Below are positions 1-8,865 of a stretch of DNA of 64,000 nucleotides, one piece after another. Source of the DNA: Microbulbifer agarilyticus (GTDB taxonomy: Bacteria; Pseudomonadota; Gammaproteobacteria; Pseudomonadales; Cellvibrionaceae); the NCBI RefSeq assembly GCF_001999945.1, contig NZ_CP019650.1, positions 1,550,001 through 1,614,000 on the forward strand, given 5' to 3'. The position numbers were made by a program, and so were the translations under genes. Numbering within the stretch: position 1 is the stretch's first letter; each line of letters opens with the position of its first letter. Below the pieces are notes generated by a model. The model ran no database searches, had not been told where the DNA came from, and saw only the letters and a program-made list of their open reading frames with translations.

Positions 1-937
1 CTTTGTTGTAGGCGCGAAGTGTAGCCTCGGCCTCATCGGGAGAAGTATGGTTGTCGCTGTAAACATATCCCGTGCCCCGCCGAGTCTGCAAACCGATATC
101 CCAGATCCAGCCCGCCGACTGTGCCGTGGAAAGCGTTGGGCTGCAGATTGGCGCTTGTTCGCTGGCATAGGGAACCTGCATAGCGACGGCCTTGTTGACA
201 AGGAGGGTGTCGCTAACGCCACGAAATGGAATATGGTAAGTCTTATCCAGCAGTAAGCTGGCGAATCCCGTGCAGTCAATGAATAAGTCGCCGGAGATTT
301 TTTCCCCCTGTTTTGTGGCGATGGACTCAATGTAACCGGCTTCGGAGACGTTGACGGATTCGACATGGGCAAGTAAGTGTGTCACGCCAAGTTTTTCGCA
401 GGCATGTCTTCTCAGGAAGGTTGCGAATTTTCCGGCATCCAAGTGATATGCGTAGTTGAGAACCGTCTCGTATTGCGCTGTATCAAGTCCCTTGGGTGCA
501 AGGTGGTGCATGCATGCTGCCGGTTGGGGAGAAATTGCTTCTGCATAGGATAGCCCCAGCTCCTTTTGCAGGTGGTGCCAGTAGGGCCCGGGTGGAATAG
601 GCCACATGCCACGGGGAAGTTCGAAGGAATGAAAATAGCTTGCATCTTGCCCATTTTCAGCACGGGTATGCCAGTTAACAAAGCGCGTGCCTTGCTTGAA
701 GGAAGTATCGCATTCGCGAATAAATTCAAATTCATCGATTCCAAGGTTGCGCAGTGTGTTGCGCATGGTTGGCCAGGTTCCTTCTCCTACGCCAATAATG
801 GGGGCATCTGGGGACTCCACCAGAGTTACCGTGTATTCGTGATGCGTTAGAGGGTCAAGGTGACGTGCGAGGCTAGCAGCGGCGAGCCAGCCCGCGGTGC
901 CACCGCCGACAACAACAACATTTTTTATTGATTTCAT
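1..937 (-). CDS. Flavin-dependent tryptophan halogenase family protein, 3' end outside window
   Basis: The reading frame starts at ATG 937-935 and stays open for 312 codons to the window edge, so the C-terminal part (roughly 200 residues by family length) is missing. The N-terminus carries the FAD-binding GGGTAGW motif, then GVGEGTWP, and a Lys in the SFKQG context matching the catalytic Lys of PrnA-type halogenases. FIDCTGF further on is also typical. The family signature WxWxIP appears at residues 277-282 as WIWDIG, so the proline is a glycine. It is divergent to a second halogenase-family gene (start 1098) and near a TonB-dependent receptor. Members found beside TonB receptors are usually of unknown substrate, and halogenation of free tryptophan should not be assumed. 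Family assignment is firm; activity is inferred. Confidence 0.9.
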   Translation of the reverse strand, partial: MKSIKNVVVVGGGTAGWLAAASLARHLDPLTHHEYTVTLVESPDAPIIGVGEGTWPTMRNTLRNLGIDEFEFIRECDTSFKQGTRFVNWHTRAENGQDASYFHSFELPRGMWPIPPGPYWHHLQKELGLSYAEAISPQPAACMHHLAPKGLDTAQYETVLNYAYHLDAGKFATFLRRHACEKLGVTHLLAHVESVNVSEAGYIESIATKQGEKISGDLFIDCTGFASLLLDKTYHIPFRGVSDTLLVNKAVAMQVPYASEQAPICSPTLSTAQSAGWIWDIGLQTRRGTGYVYSDNHTSPDEAEATLRAYNK

Positions 938-1097
938 TTAAAACCTCGGTACGAGATTGTCGCAACCTGAATTCGGTGTTGTAATAAATCGCGAAGCATT
1001 ATGCAGGCTATATTGCCACTGAAAGCGTTGTGATTACACCGTAAAAGCGTCGCAGTGAAATTGGTAGTTTGGTTTCGAGAGAGAACTTTTGGGGGTT

Positions 1098-2627
1098 ATG
1101 GTGGATAGTCGTTTTTCCGTGCTGATTGTGGGTGGTGGTACCGCGGGTTGGATGGCTGCGAACCTGCTTGCCCATCACTGGAGAGACTTTCCGGTCAAAA
1201 TTTCCTTGGTTGAATCTACCGAAATCGCGACGGTTGGCGTGGGTGAGGGGAGTACGCCTTTTTTAAAGAATTTTTTCCGCACGCTCGGTATCGATGAGTC
1301 CGAATGGATGCCTGCGTGCGATGCGACCTATAAATCCGGCATCCGATTCCCCAATTGGTCAAAAGTACCGGGGTATGAATCCTACTATCACCCGTTCTTT
1401 TCTCCTTTGGATAGAGAAACCGGTCAAGAATTTTTTGCTCAGGCGAATTTGCGGCGTCAGGGTGAAGCAGTAGAAGCAGTACCTGATTATTTTTTCCATG
1501 CACCATATCTTTCTGCCGCCGGAAAGGCGCCAATACCAAAACGGCCATTACCATTTGAGCTGGACTACGCCTATCACTTTGATGCAGGTCTACTGGGTAA
1601 ATTCTTGCGCGATAAAGCGATAAAGGCTGGTGTTGAACATAAGCAAGCCACTATTGAGCGGGTTTTGGTAGAGAGCGGTAAGATTGCCGGGTTGCAGACT
1701 ACCGCGAGTGAGAACCTGGCCGCTGATTTTTATATTGACTGCACGGGTTTCCGCAGCGCGCTATTAGCCGCGTTGCCGGGTTATCAATTCAACGAGTACA
1801 GTGACACTCTGTTCAATAATGCAGCAGTCACGCTGCAGGTGCCCAGCGATGGCACTGGCCCCATTAAATCTGAGACAGTGTCCGAAGCCATGTCCGCAGG
1901 CTGGATGTGGGATATTCCCCTGCAAAGCCGCACAGGGTATGGCTATGTATATAGCGACCAATTTCTTTCCGCTGAGCAAGCGGAGCAGGAGTTGCGGGGT
2001 CGGCTTGGCAAGACCGATGAGCTTGAGTGTCGCCATCTAAAAATGCGTGTAGGGCGCGTTGCAGAACATTGGTCGGGTAACTGCCTGGGGGTTGGACTTT
2101 CTCAGGGGTTTATTGAGCCATTGGAAGCGACCGCGCTGATGTTGGTCCAGTTCACTGTTGAGCAGTTCGCCCGCTCATTGCTTGTCGAGGGTATGCCGAA
2201 CCCAGGTGCTTCAATTACAGGTGCTGATTTGGGCGCTCCTCGTGAGCACTTCAATCGCACGATTAATGAGATGTTTGCCGGAGTGCGGGATTATGTTGCT
2301 GGGCATTATCTGTTGAATACCCGTGACGATAGTCCCTACTGGCAAGCGGTCCGAGATCAAAGTAAACCACCTGAACGGTTGTTGAAATTGATGGACTGTT
2401 GGGACAGTGGGGGGGATTTCCCCGAGCTGTTGAGCGCATTGGGTGCGGACAAAATTTACTCAATGGCCAGTTGGTATTGTTTGTTTGCCGGCATGGGGCG
2501 TTTTCCCGAGACTACTGGAGTGCAGTCCGTTGAATCGCAGAAGTTGATTCGAGAGCTGAAGTCATTTTGCGGTGGCAACACGGGGCGTTTTAACGAGCAT
2601 CGTGCTTATTTACAGGCGTTGAAATAA
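1098..2627 (+). CDS. Flavin-dependent tryptophan halogenase family protein
   Basis: About 509 residues, a normal length for PF04820-type flavin halogenases. It has the FAD motif GGGTAGW at residues ~10-16, GVGEGSTP, a Lys in ATYKSGIRFPNW matching the catalytic lysine position, FYIDCTGFRSALL, and an intact WMWDIP (WxWxIP) signature that blocks monooxygenase activity in known halogenases. Start ATG 1098 is preferred; a TTG at 1089 in frame follows a GAGAGAG stretch and is an alternative. It needs a flavin reductase partner, none of which is seen nearby. The next gene downstream is a TonB-dependent receptor after a 445-bp gap. The substrate is unknown; such genes often travel with outer-membrane receptors in aquatic proteobacteria. 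Confidence 0.92.
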   Translation: MVDSRFSVLIVGGGTAGWMAANLLAHHWRDFPVKISLVESTEIATVGVGEGSTPFLKNFFRTLGIDESEWMPACDATYKSGIRFPNWSKVPGYESYYHPFFSPLDRETGQEFFAQANLRRQGEAVEAVPDYFFHAPYLSAAGKAPIPKRPLPFELDYAYHFDAGLLGKFLRDKAIKAGVEHKQATIERVLVESGKIAGLQTTASENLAADFYIDCTGFRSALLAALPGYQFNEYSDTLFNNAAVTLQVPSDGTGPIKSETVSEAMSAGWMWDIPLQSRTGYGYVYSDQFLSAEQAEQELRGRLGKTDELECRHLKMRVGRVAEHWSGNCLGVGLSQGFIEPLEATALMLVQFTVEQFARSLLVEGMPNPGASITGADLGAPREHFNRTINEMFAGVRDYVAGHYLLNTRDDSPYWQAVRDQSKPPERLLKLMDCWDSGGDFPELLSALGADKIYSMASWYCLFAGMGRFPETTGVQSVESQKLIRELKSFCGGNTGRFNEHRAYLQALK

Positions 2628-3072
2628 GCCGAAAGAGCCCGGCGGCTAGTTCTTCTTCTGTGAATACATCAGCCGTCGTCTTATTTTTCTGTGTGTTATT
2701 TATACAATAATTTATTCTTTTCTATTCTTTTGAGAATTCAGCCAGTGAATAGCTTCGATGATTTAAGCGTCACCGTTTGTAACTGCGCCCGTCTTTCAAG
2801 ATGTCTAACCTGTCTTTATTATCTTTCATAGAAATTTTCTTGAATTTTTTATGATTTTTGCCTCGCCATCAGCGAATTTTTTTCGCAGAATGGCCGTGGA
2901 ATATCTTATTCATTGCGCTAGATACGAAAGGTATATTTTATCGGTTGAGCCGATAGAAGCTATCGACCAATAAACAATAAATTCGTATCCAGCGGGCGCT
3001 GATGGGAAGTTGAGAATACCAACCAACTTTTCCCCGTGGGGACACACACAATAAATGCCTGGGAGGCCATCC
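2628..3072 (+). other. Long gene-free leader of the TonB receptor gene
   Basis: No credible ORF. It contains an AT-rich operator-like site at 2705-2717, a weak -10-like TACAAT at 2703-2708, and small hairpins near the receptor start: ATCGG/CCGAT (2940-2954), GATAG/CTATC (2952-2964, mutually exclusive with the first) and TCCCCGTGGGGA (3031-3042). This suggests a long structured 5' leader, but no known riboswitch class is recognised. Confidence 0.4.
2705..2717. promoter_or_regulatory. Candidate RpiR/MurR-type operator upstream of TonB receptor
   Basis: CAATAATTTATTC, one mismatch from the palindrome GAATAATTTATTC found at 6190-6202. It overlaps a possible -10 element. Assignment to a regulator is inference from recurrence in the locus. 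Confidence 0.4.
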
Positions 3073-6066
3073 ATGTTTGAAAGAAGTAAGCTGAGTAAAT
3101 CGCTCGCTGATATCGCAAAACGACAGTTGCCAGCGGCGACTGCACTCGTTGCAGGTGCACTGTTTTCAGCCTCTGTTGCGGCACAGCAATCAGGAAGCAT
3201 TGAAGGTACTGCGTATCTTTCCGATGATGTTAAAGCCGCTGGTATTACAGTAACTGCGACAAGTCCCGTGATGCCCAAGAGCCGTACCGTCACTACCAAC
3301 GCGGAAGGAAAGTTCAGACTCCCAGCGCTTATCCCGGGTACTTACTCTCTGACCTTTACAGGTGAGGACGGTGTTTCTCGTACCGTAAAAACACGTGTTT
3401 TGCTTGATCAGGAATCCAATCTCTCTGTGACCCTAGTGTCAGATGAGGAAGATCTGGAAGAAGTTCTGGTTTATGGTCAGGCTGTTGAGATTGTCGGCGG
3501 TGGCGCTTCTGTTTCCAATGCAATTGGTGCAGACGTTATTGACGCGCTTCCTGTGGGTCAAAGCTACCGGGACCTGATTAAGCTGCTGCCGGGTGTACAG
3601 TTTTCTGAAGACTCTGTCCGTGGTCCTAATGCAGGTGGTAGTGGTCAGGACAACAATTATGCATTTGATGGCGTAAACGTAACTCTGCCAATGTTCGGTA
3701 CTTTGTCCGCTGAGCCTTCAAGCCAGGATATTGAGCAAGTAGCTGTAGAGCGTGGTGGTGCTAGAGCGATCGGCTTTAATCGTTCTGGTGGTGTTAGTAT
3801 TGATACCAAATCCAAATCAGGTACCAATGAATTCCAAGGTAGTGTTAACTACAAGTTTCAGCCTGCAAACTTACGTGCTGAAACTGTCGATGGCGTAAGA
3901 TCCGAAACGGAATACAGCTGGATGACTGCGAACTATAGCGGTCCTTTGGTCGAAGATACGCTGTTCTTCTATGGTTCCTATTATGGTCCGACGACAACTC
4001 GCGATAACAAAGAGACCGCTTACGGGCCTACCAAAGACTATTTGAGCGAGCGCGACGAGTACTTCGGAAAATTGACCTATGCGGTTACTGAAGACATTCT
4101 GCTGAACGCTAGTTACCGTACGTCTGAGCGTACTGGTGAAGGACTTTCGATCGCTTTTGACGAAGCGGACTCTGTCTCTACTGGCGAAAAGTCCAATCAG
4201 GACATCATTACTTTTGATGGTTCGTGGATTATCAGCGATAGCACTACATTTACTTTCCAATACAGTGATTATGCGCTGGAAACCCTGGGTGTCCCCGATT
4301 ACTTCGTTTCGACTCAGCCCGCTTATGGATCGGCTCTAGATTTGGCGCAGCTCGACCAGGCGGGGTACTTCAATGTGCCCAGTCTCGATCCAGACAACCC
4401 CGACTACGATAATGATTTAGCCCAGGCTCTGATCGACCTCTATGGTTATGAGGAAAATGGTGAGCGTATTGGTGGTGGTGGTGTTGGTGGCTACAGCTCA
4501 ATCAGCGACCAATCTTTCTACCGCGAAGGCTTTGAGATGGCTTTGGAGCACAACTTTGATGTTGGCTCGACCAACCATCAGCTTCATATTGGCTATCAGT
4601 GGTCTGAAGGCACAGAAGACTTGTCGCGTATGTCGAACGGTTGGGGTGCTATCAGCTATGTTGGTGGTGAGGAGCTTACGCCAGATGGTGACCCGATTTA
4701 TTTCCAGGCTTACACCGAGCAGATGAGTCTTGTGGATGCGGACGGCACTTCTGTTCCGACGATCAAGTCGAGCACCGTTACCCATAATTTTGAGATTAAC
4801 GATTCTATCGAGTGGAACGACTTCACCTTTAATGTTGGTGTTCTGATTAGTCAGGATACCTATTTTGGTCAGGGTCTGAAGGAAAACTCCAATAATTATT
4901 CTGGCTTTGAAACTGCTCCGGGCAATAAGTACGAAATGTATCAAATTGACTGGAAAGATATGATTCAGCCGCGACTGGGTGTTACCTGGGCCTACAACGG
5001 CGAAGACACCGTATTTGCGAACTTTGCCCAGTACAATCCCTCTGCGAGCTCATTGGCCCGCGCCGCATCTTGGGATCGTAACTCCGCGCGTCAGTTGGAT
5101 GTATGGTGGGATGCTGACGGAAATTACTTGGGTAATCAGGGCCGTCGCGGATCCTCCGGTAAGATCTTCCAGGAAGGTCTGACACCTCGTCGCGTTGATG
5201 AACTGACTATTGGTACTACCAAAGGTTGGAGTGATAGCCTGAATACTCGTGCTCATGTGCGTTATCGTGAAGGTTCTCATTTCTGGGAAGATGCGTGGAA
5301 CTGGGCTCGCTCGGATGAAGGTTGCTACGGTGACTTCGACGGTGACGGTATCAACGAGCATTGCGTTCCGGCGGATATTGAAGCCTTGGGTCCCTATATT
5401 CCTGATCTTCAGCAATACAGAGACGAGATTGGTGGCTCTTCATATGTTATCGCAGAGATGGATGGTGCCTATACCAAATATTGGGAGCTGTCTCTTGAGG
5501 CTGAGTGGTATGGCGAGCGTAGTTACCTGAATGCTTCATATGTTTACAGTGAATACACTGGCAACATTGACCAGGACAATACTTCTTTTACTAATGATGC
5601 CAACCTGTTCATCGGTTCTTCCAGTTATGCGGATGATTATGGTCAGTACACTTGGGACTTGAAGAAAGGTACTTTGCGTGGTGACAAGCCGCATCAGTTT
5701 AAAGTGTTTGGTTATTACACTCTGGACTGGAACGCGAACGTTGGTGCCTTCTTGACCTATCAGTCTGGTCAGGCTTGGGAAGCATGGGATGGTTCAATCT
5801 ATGGTCGTAGCTATGACACCATGCGTTACGCTGAGCCTGCTGGTAGCCGTCGTACCGGTAGCCACTGGCAGATGGACTTGAACTACACGCAAGACTTTAA
5901 TGTGTTGAGTGATTACACCGTGAAGTTCCGTGCGGACATCTTTAACTTGTTCGATCGTCAGACTGGTTATAACCCGCAGCCGTCAGTGGACAGCGAGTTG
6001 TTTGGTCAGCCGCGGAGCCGCTATAGCCCACGTCGTGTGCAGCTGTCTCTTGGTGTGGATTTCTAA
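3073..6066 (+). CDS. TonB-dependent receptor with N-terminal carboxypeptidase-regulatory-like domain (Oar-type)
   Basis: About 997 residues. The start is ATG 3073, preceded by GGGAGG at 7 bp, rather than the in-frame ATG 3055. A signal peptide ends near ...ASVAAQQ (residue ~38). A carboxypeptidase-regulatory-like beta-sandwich follows (~40-115), then a TonB-box-like segment EEVLVYG, a plug domain (ALPVGQSYRDLIKLLPGVQ, GGSGQDNNYAFDGVNV) and a long beta-barrel ending in LSLGVDF with the usual terminal aromatic. It should drive energy-dependent uptake of a large ligand across the outer membrane. The position next to murein-degrading lipoproteins and a shared operator-like motif suggest muropeptides or oligosaccharides as ligand, but this is inference. 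A strong terminator follows directly. Confidence 0.92.
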   Translation: MFERSKLSKSLADIAKRQLPAATALVAGALFSASVAAQQSGSIEGTAYLSDDVKAAGITVTATSPVMPKSRTVTTNAEGKFRLPALIPGTYSLTFTGEDGVSRTVKTRVLLDQESNLSVTLVSDEEDLEEVLVYGQAVEIVGGGASVSNAIGADVIDALPVGQSYRDLIKLLPGVQFSEDSVRGPNAGGSGQDNNYAFDGVNVTLPMFGTLSAEPSSQDIEQVAVERGGARAIGFNRSGGVSIDTKSKSGTNEFQGSVNYKFQPANLRAETVDGVRSETEYSWMTANYSGPLVEDTLFFYGSYYGPTTTRDNKETAYGPTKDYLSERDEYFGKLTYAVTEDILLNASYRTSERTGEGLSIAFDEADSVSTGEKSNQDIITFDGSWIISDSTTFTFQYSDYALETLGVPDYFVSTQPAYGSALDLAQLDQAGYFNVPSLDPDNPDYDNDLAQALIDLYGYEENGERIGGGGVGGYSSISDQSFYREGFEMALEHNFDVGSTNHQLHIGYQWSEGTEDLSRMSNGWGAISYVGGEELTPDGDPIYFQAYTEQMSLVDADGTSVPTIKSSTVTHNFEINDSIEWNDFTFNVGVLISQDTYFGQGLKENSNNYSGFETAPGNKYEMYQIDWKDMIQPRLGVTWAYNGEDTVFANFAQYNPSASSLARAASWDRNSARQLDVWWDADGNYLGNQGRRGSSGKIFQEGLTPRRVDELTIGTTKGWSDSLNTRAHVRYREGSHFWEDAWNWARSDEGCYGDFDGDGINEHCVPADIEALGPYIPDLQQYRDEIGGSSYVIAEMDGAYTKYWELSLEAEWYGERSYLNASYVYSEYTGNIDQDNTSFTNDANLFIGSSSYADDYGQYTWDLKKGTLRGDKPHQFKVFGYYTLDWNANVGAFLTYQSGQAWEAWDGSIYGRSYDTMRYAEPAGSRRTGSHWQMDLNYTQDFNVLSDYTVKFRADIFNLFDRQTGYNPQPSVDSELFGQPRSRYSPRRVQLSLGVDF

Positions 6067-6095
6067 CAAACTTTCTCTCTTAGATCCTATGACTT

Positions 6096-6120
6096 GCCCC
6101 GGCTTTGCCGGGGCTTTTTT
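6096..6120 (+). terminator. Rho-independent terminator of the TonB receptor gene
   Basis: GCCCCGG/CCGGGGC stem with a CTTTG loop, followed by six T, 30 bp after the receptor stop codon. Confidence 0.9.
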
Positions 6121-6181
6121 CGTAATGGATTTGTTAAATTAGCGGAATATAAAATTATTCGATAAATAGTCGACCGTCTCA

Positions 6182-6202
6182 AAATTATTGAATAATTTAT
6201 TC
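6182..6202. promoter_or_regulatory. Palindromic operator-like site upstream of NlpC/P60 operon
   Basis: A perfect 17-bp palindrome AAATTATT-G-AATAATTT (6182-6198) overlaps GAATAATTTATTC (6190-6202). A partial copy, AAATTATTC, sits at 6152-6160. The site lies about 70 bp upstream of the likely start and is probably a binding site for one of the two RpiR-type regulators. Confidence 0.5.
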
Positions 6203-6268
6203 GTAATTCGCGTGCAAAATTATTATTATCTGTTTCCGTAAATGGGAATAACGACCACAAAAAGTCAT

Positions 6269-7726
6269 ATGAAGTTTGCCTCTTTCGATTCCAAGACAGT
6301 GCGAGATTTTGCTCTCGTCATTGTGACCGGCCTGACATCTTTAGTGCTTGTGTCTTGCGATGCGCATTTGGATGAGGAGGGTGAGCAAACAGCACTTGTG
6401 CGGAAAGTTAGCGAGCGGCCAGAGTATGTTTCGGATGTACCGAAACTTACCGAAGAAATGCTGAGTGTTAAGTTTTGGCAAGAAAAGATCGAGCGTGACG
6501 CTGAGCGGTTACGTACTGATGAAATTGTTGCGCTAAATACTGAGAGTCTCACACAGGATTCTTACCTGCATAATCTGGCGGATTTCCCTGAAATGCTGGC
6601 TCGACAGCAGGTGCTCCAGTTGATCGATCAGGTGAGCCGCCCGGCATCTGCGCCGCGGTATCGATTGGATGGGAGGGGCGTTTCCGAGCAGGATTACGCT
6701 TCGCTCGAGGCGGCAGTTCAACGCACTACTGTGCCGGAATCGGTTGAAGTGCAGTGGGGGGTGGTGGTTGCGCGTGCGAGTATGCGCAGTTATCCGACTA
6801 TGCTGCGGATTTTAAAGAATACTGATGACCGCGATCTGGATCGCTTTCAGGAGACGGGTGTTTTTCCTGGCCAGCGCTTGGCAATCTTGCACGAAAGTGC
6901 CGACGGTGAGTGGTGGTTTGCGGTTAACTATCACTATGCTGCCTGGTTACCAAAGCGAGCGGTGGCCGTTGGCGAACGCCAGCAGATTAATGCCTGGCAC
7001 CAGCAGTCTCACCGGGTGACAGTCTCCGGGGCCCAGGTTAGAACTAACTACAACCCAGAAGACCCAAGGACATCCGAGGTCGTTCTGGATATGGGTGTAT
7101 CACTACCGCTGTTGACTGCAGCGGAAGTTGGCCACAACGTGAATGGGCAAAATCCCCATGCCAGCTACATTGTGTCGCTACCGGTGCGTGACGCAGAGGG
7201 TAGGTTGGAGTTTGAGCCGACACTGATTGGGCGTGGGCAGGACGTCACGGTCGGTTTGCTCGAGTATCGCCCCTCTCTTGTTTTGCAGCAGGCATTCAAG
7301 TTCCTCGGTGAGCGCTACGGGTGGGGCCATGATTATAACGGCCGCGACTGCACAGGCTTTGTTGGTGAGGTGTACAAGTCCTTCGGTATCTTGATGCCAC
7401 GCAACTCTGGGCAGCAGGGTAAAAGCGAATTTGCTCCAACCAAACGCTTTGCTGCGGATGATCATGTTGCCAGAGCCGAGGCGTTAGGAGAGTTGCAGGT
7501 AGGCGACCTGATCTATATTCCGGGACATGTAATGATGTTTATCGGGGAGGTCGATGGTGAGCCTTATGTCATTCACGATGTGACCGGACTGAGCTATTAC
7601 CAGAGTGACGAGTCCTTTTATAAGGGCACTCTGTCAGGGGTGTCGATTACACCGTTGACGCCGCTGTATTTGAATAAAGAAAAAAGTTTTGTGGATGGCA
7701 TCTACGCCATAAAAACCATAATTTGA
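6269..7726 (+). CDS. Lipoprotein NlpC/P60 family peptidoglycan endopeptidase with SH3-like domains
   Basis: About 485 residues from ATG 6269 (an ATG at 6242 adds nine residues). The N-terminus is a lipoprotein signal with lipobox LVSC (...LVLVSCDAHLDEE), so it should be membrane-anchored and act in the periplasm. The middle has SH3-like segments (VEVQWGVVVARASMRSYP; WWFAVNYHYAAWLPKRAVAV). The C-terminus is NlpC/P60: GERYGWGHDYNGRDCTGF with the catalytic Cys in DCTGF and the His in YIPGHVMMF. Characterised relatives with this arrangement cut the gamma-D-Glu-DAP (or Lys) bond of murein stem peptides and free L-Ala-D-Glu. The next gene, 11 bp on, is the L-Ala-D/L-Glu epimerase that uses that dipeptide. 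Confidence 0.9.
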   Translation: MKFASFDSKTVRDFALVIVTGLTSLVLVSCDAHLDEEGEQTALVRKVSERPEYVSDVPKLTEEMLSVKFWQEKIERDAERLRTDEIVALNTESLTQDSYLHNLADFPEMLARQQVLQLIDQVSRPASAPRYRLDGRGVSEQDYASLEAAVQRTTVPESVEVQWGVVVARASMRSYPTMLRILKNTDDRDLDRFQETGVFPGQRLAILHESADGEWWFAVNYHYAAWLPKRAVAVGERQQINAWHQQSHRVTVSGAQVRTNYNPEDPRTSEVVLDMGVSLPLLTAAEVGHNVNGQNPHASYIVSLPVRDAEGRLEFEPTLIGRGQDVTVGLLEYRPSLVLQQAFKFLGERYGWGHDYNGRDCTGFVGEVYKSFGILMPRNSGQQGKSEFAPTKRFAADDHVARAEALGELQVGDLIYIPGHVMMFIGEVDGEPYVIHDVTGLSYYQSDESFYKGTLSGVSITPLTPLYLNKEKSFVDGIYAIKTII

Positions 7727-7737
7727 TCGGTAAAGCC

Positions 7738-8832
7738 ATGAAGATTGTTGACGTAAAGCTGGGCATGCTGCGGGTTCCACTCATTACTCCATTCAAGACC
7801 GCGTTGCGGACCGTTGAGTGTGTAGAGGATGTTGTGGTGATGCTGGAAACCGATACCGGGCACATAGGCTACGGTAACGCGCCTGCTACTGCAGTAATTA
7901 CTGGGGATACACACGCCTCTGTGATTGAGGCGGTGCGCAGTGTGTTCACGCCACTATTGCTGGAGCGCAATGTTGCAGATCTGAACCAGCTTACACGGCA
8001 AATTCAGGGGGCGATGATTAATAACACCAGCGCCAAGGCGGCGGTGGAAATCGCGCTGTTTGACCTGTTTGCGCAGAGCCATCAAACACCCCTGTACAAA
8101 ATTCTGGGCGGCGGTGAGAGTAGTCTGACCACGGATATCACCATTAGCGTCGACTATATCGACAAAATGGTGGCCGATGCGGAAAGCGCCGTGGAGCGGG
8201 GTTTTGAGATTCTCAAGTTGAAAGTGGGTAAAGATATCGGTCTTGATATCGAGCGCATTAAAGCAGTCTATTCTGCGGTTAAAGGGCGTGCCCTGTTACG
8301 GCTGGATGCCAACCAGGGGTGGACACCGAAAGAGGCGGTGCTCGCCATTCGCGGTCTTGAGGATGCCGGGGTGTTGCTTGAACTGGTCGAGCAGCCGGTT
8401 AAAGCCAGCAACCTGGAGGGTATGCGCTATATTGCCGAGCGTGTGAGAACACCAATAATGGCCGATGAAAGCGTGTTCGGCCCACACGAGGTGATACAGG
8501 TAATCAACCAGCGCGCCGCCGATATTATTAATATTAAGTTGATGAAAACCGGTGGTATTTCCAATGCGCTCAGAATCGCGGATATCGCGGATTTGAATGA
8601 TGTGGACTGCATGGTGGGCTGCATGCTGGAAACTAGTATTGGTGTGTCGGCGGCAGCGCATATGGCTGCGGCGAAGGCACCAGTGGTCTCCAAATTGGAC
8701 CTGGATGTGCCCTCTTTGTGCAAATTTGACCCCGTGGTCGGTGGCGCTACCTATAAGGATGCGGATATCATTCTGAATGAAACCCCGGGCCTGGGTATTG
8801 AAAAAATTGAGGGCCTGCAGCTTCTGGCCTGA
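7738..8832 (+). CDS. L-Ala-D/L-Glu epimerase (enolase superfamily dipeptide epimerase)
   Basis: About 364 residues from ATG 7738; the TTG at 7723 overlaps the previous gene and is unlikely. Enolase-superfamily muconate-lactonizing subgroup features are present in order: the KLKVGK acid/base lysine motif, LRLDANQGW (first metal-binding Asp), VEQPV (Glu), MADESVFG (Asp), the second catalytic Lys in INIKLMKTGGI, and LDLDVPS, which gives the DxD dipeptide-binding motif of Ala-Glu epimerases. It converts L-Ala-D-Glu from murein stem peptides to L-Ala-L-Glu, which ordinary peptidases can cleave. It sits 11 bp after the NlpC/P60 gene and 33 bp before a MurR-type regulator. E. coli YcjG and B. subtilis YkfB are the functional analogues. 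Confidence 0.93.
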   Translation: MKIVDVKLGMLRVPLITPFKTALRTVECVEDVVVMLETDTGHIGYGNAPATAVITGDTHASVIEAVRSVFTPLLLERNVADLNQLTRQIQGAMINNTSAKAAVEIALFDLFAQSHQTPLYKILGGGESSLTTDITISVDYIDKMVADAESAVERGFEILKLKVGKDIGLDIERIKAVYSAVKGRALLRLDANQGWTPKEAVLAIRGLEDAGVLLELVEQPVKASNLEGMRYIAERVRTPIMADESVFGPHEVIQVINQRAADIINIKLMKTGGISNALRIADIADLNDVDCMVGCMLETSIGVSAAAHMAAAKAPVVSKLDLDVPSLCKFDPVVGGATYKDADIILNETPGLGIEKIEGLQLLA

Positions 8833-8865
8833 GTGCCAGTGTGACGCGGAGTAAGTTGGTACCCC

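Noticed and set aside
412..744. Open frame of ~110 codons on the minus strand
   Set aside because: It lies inside the halogenase gene on the same strand in another frame; the 312-codon frame with FAD motifs is clearly the real one.
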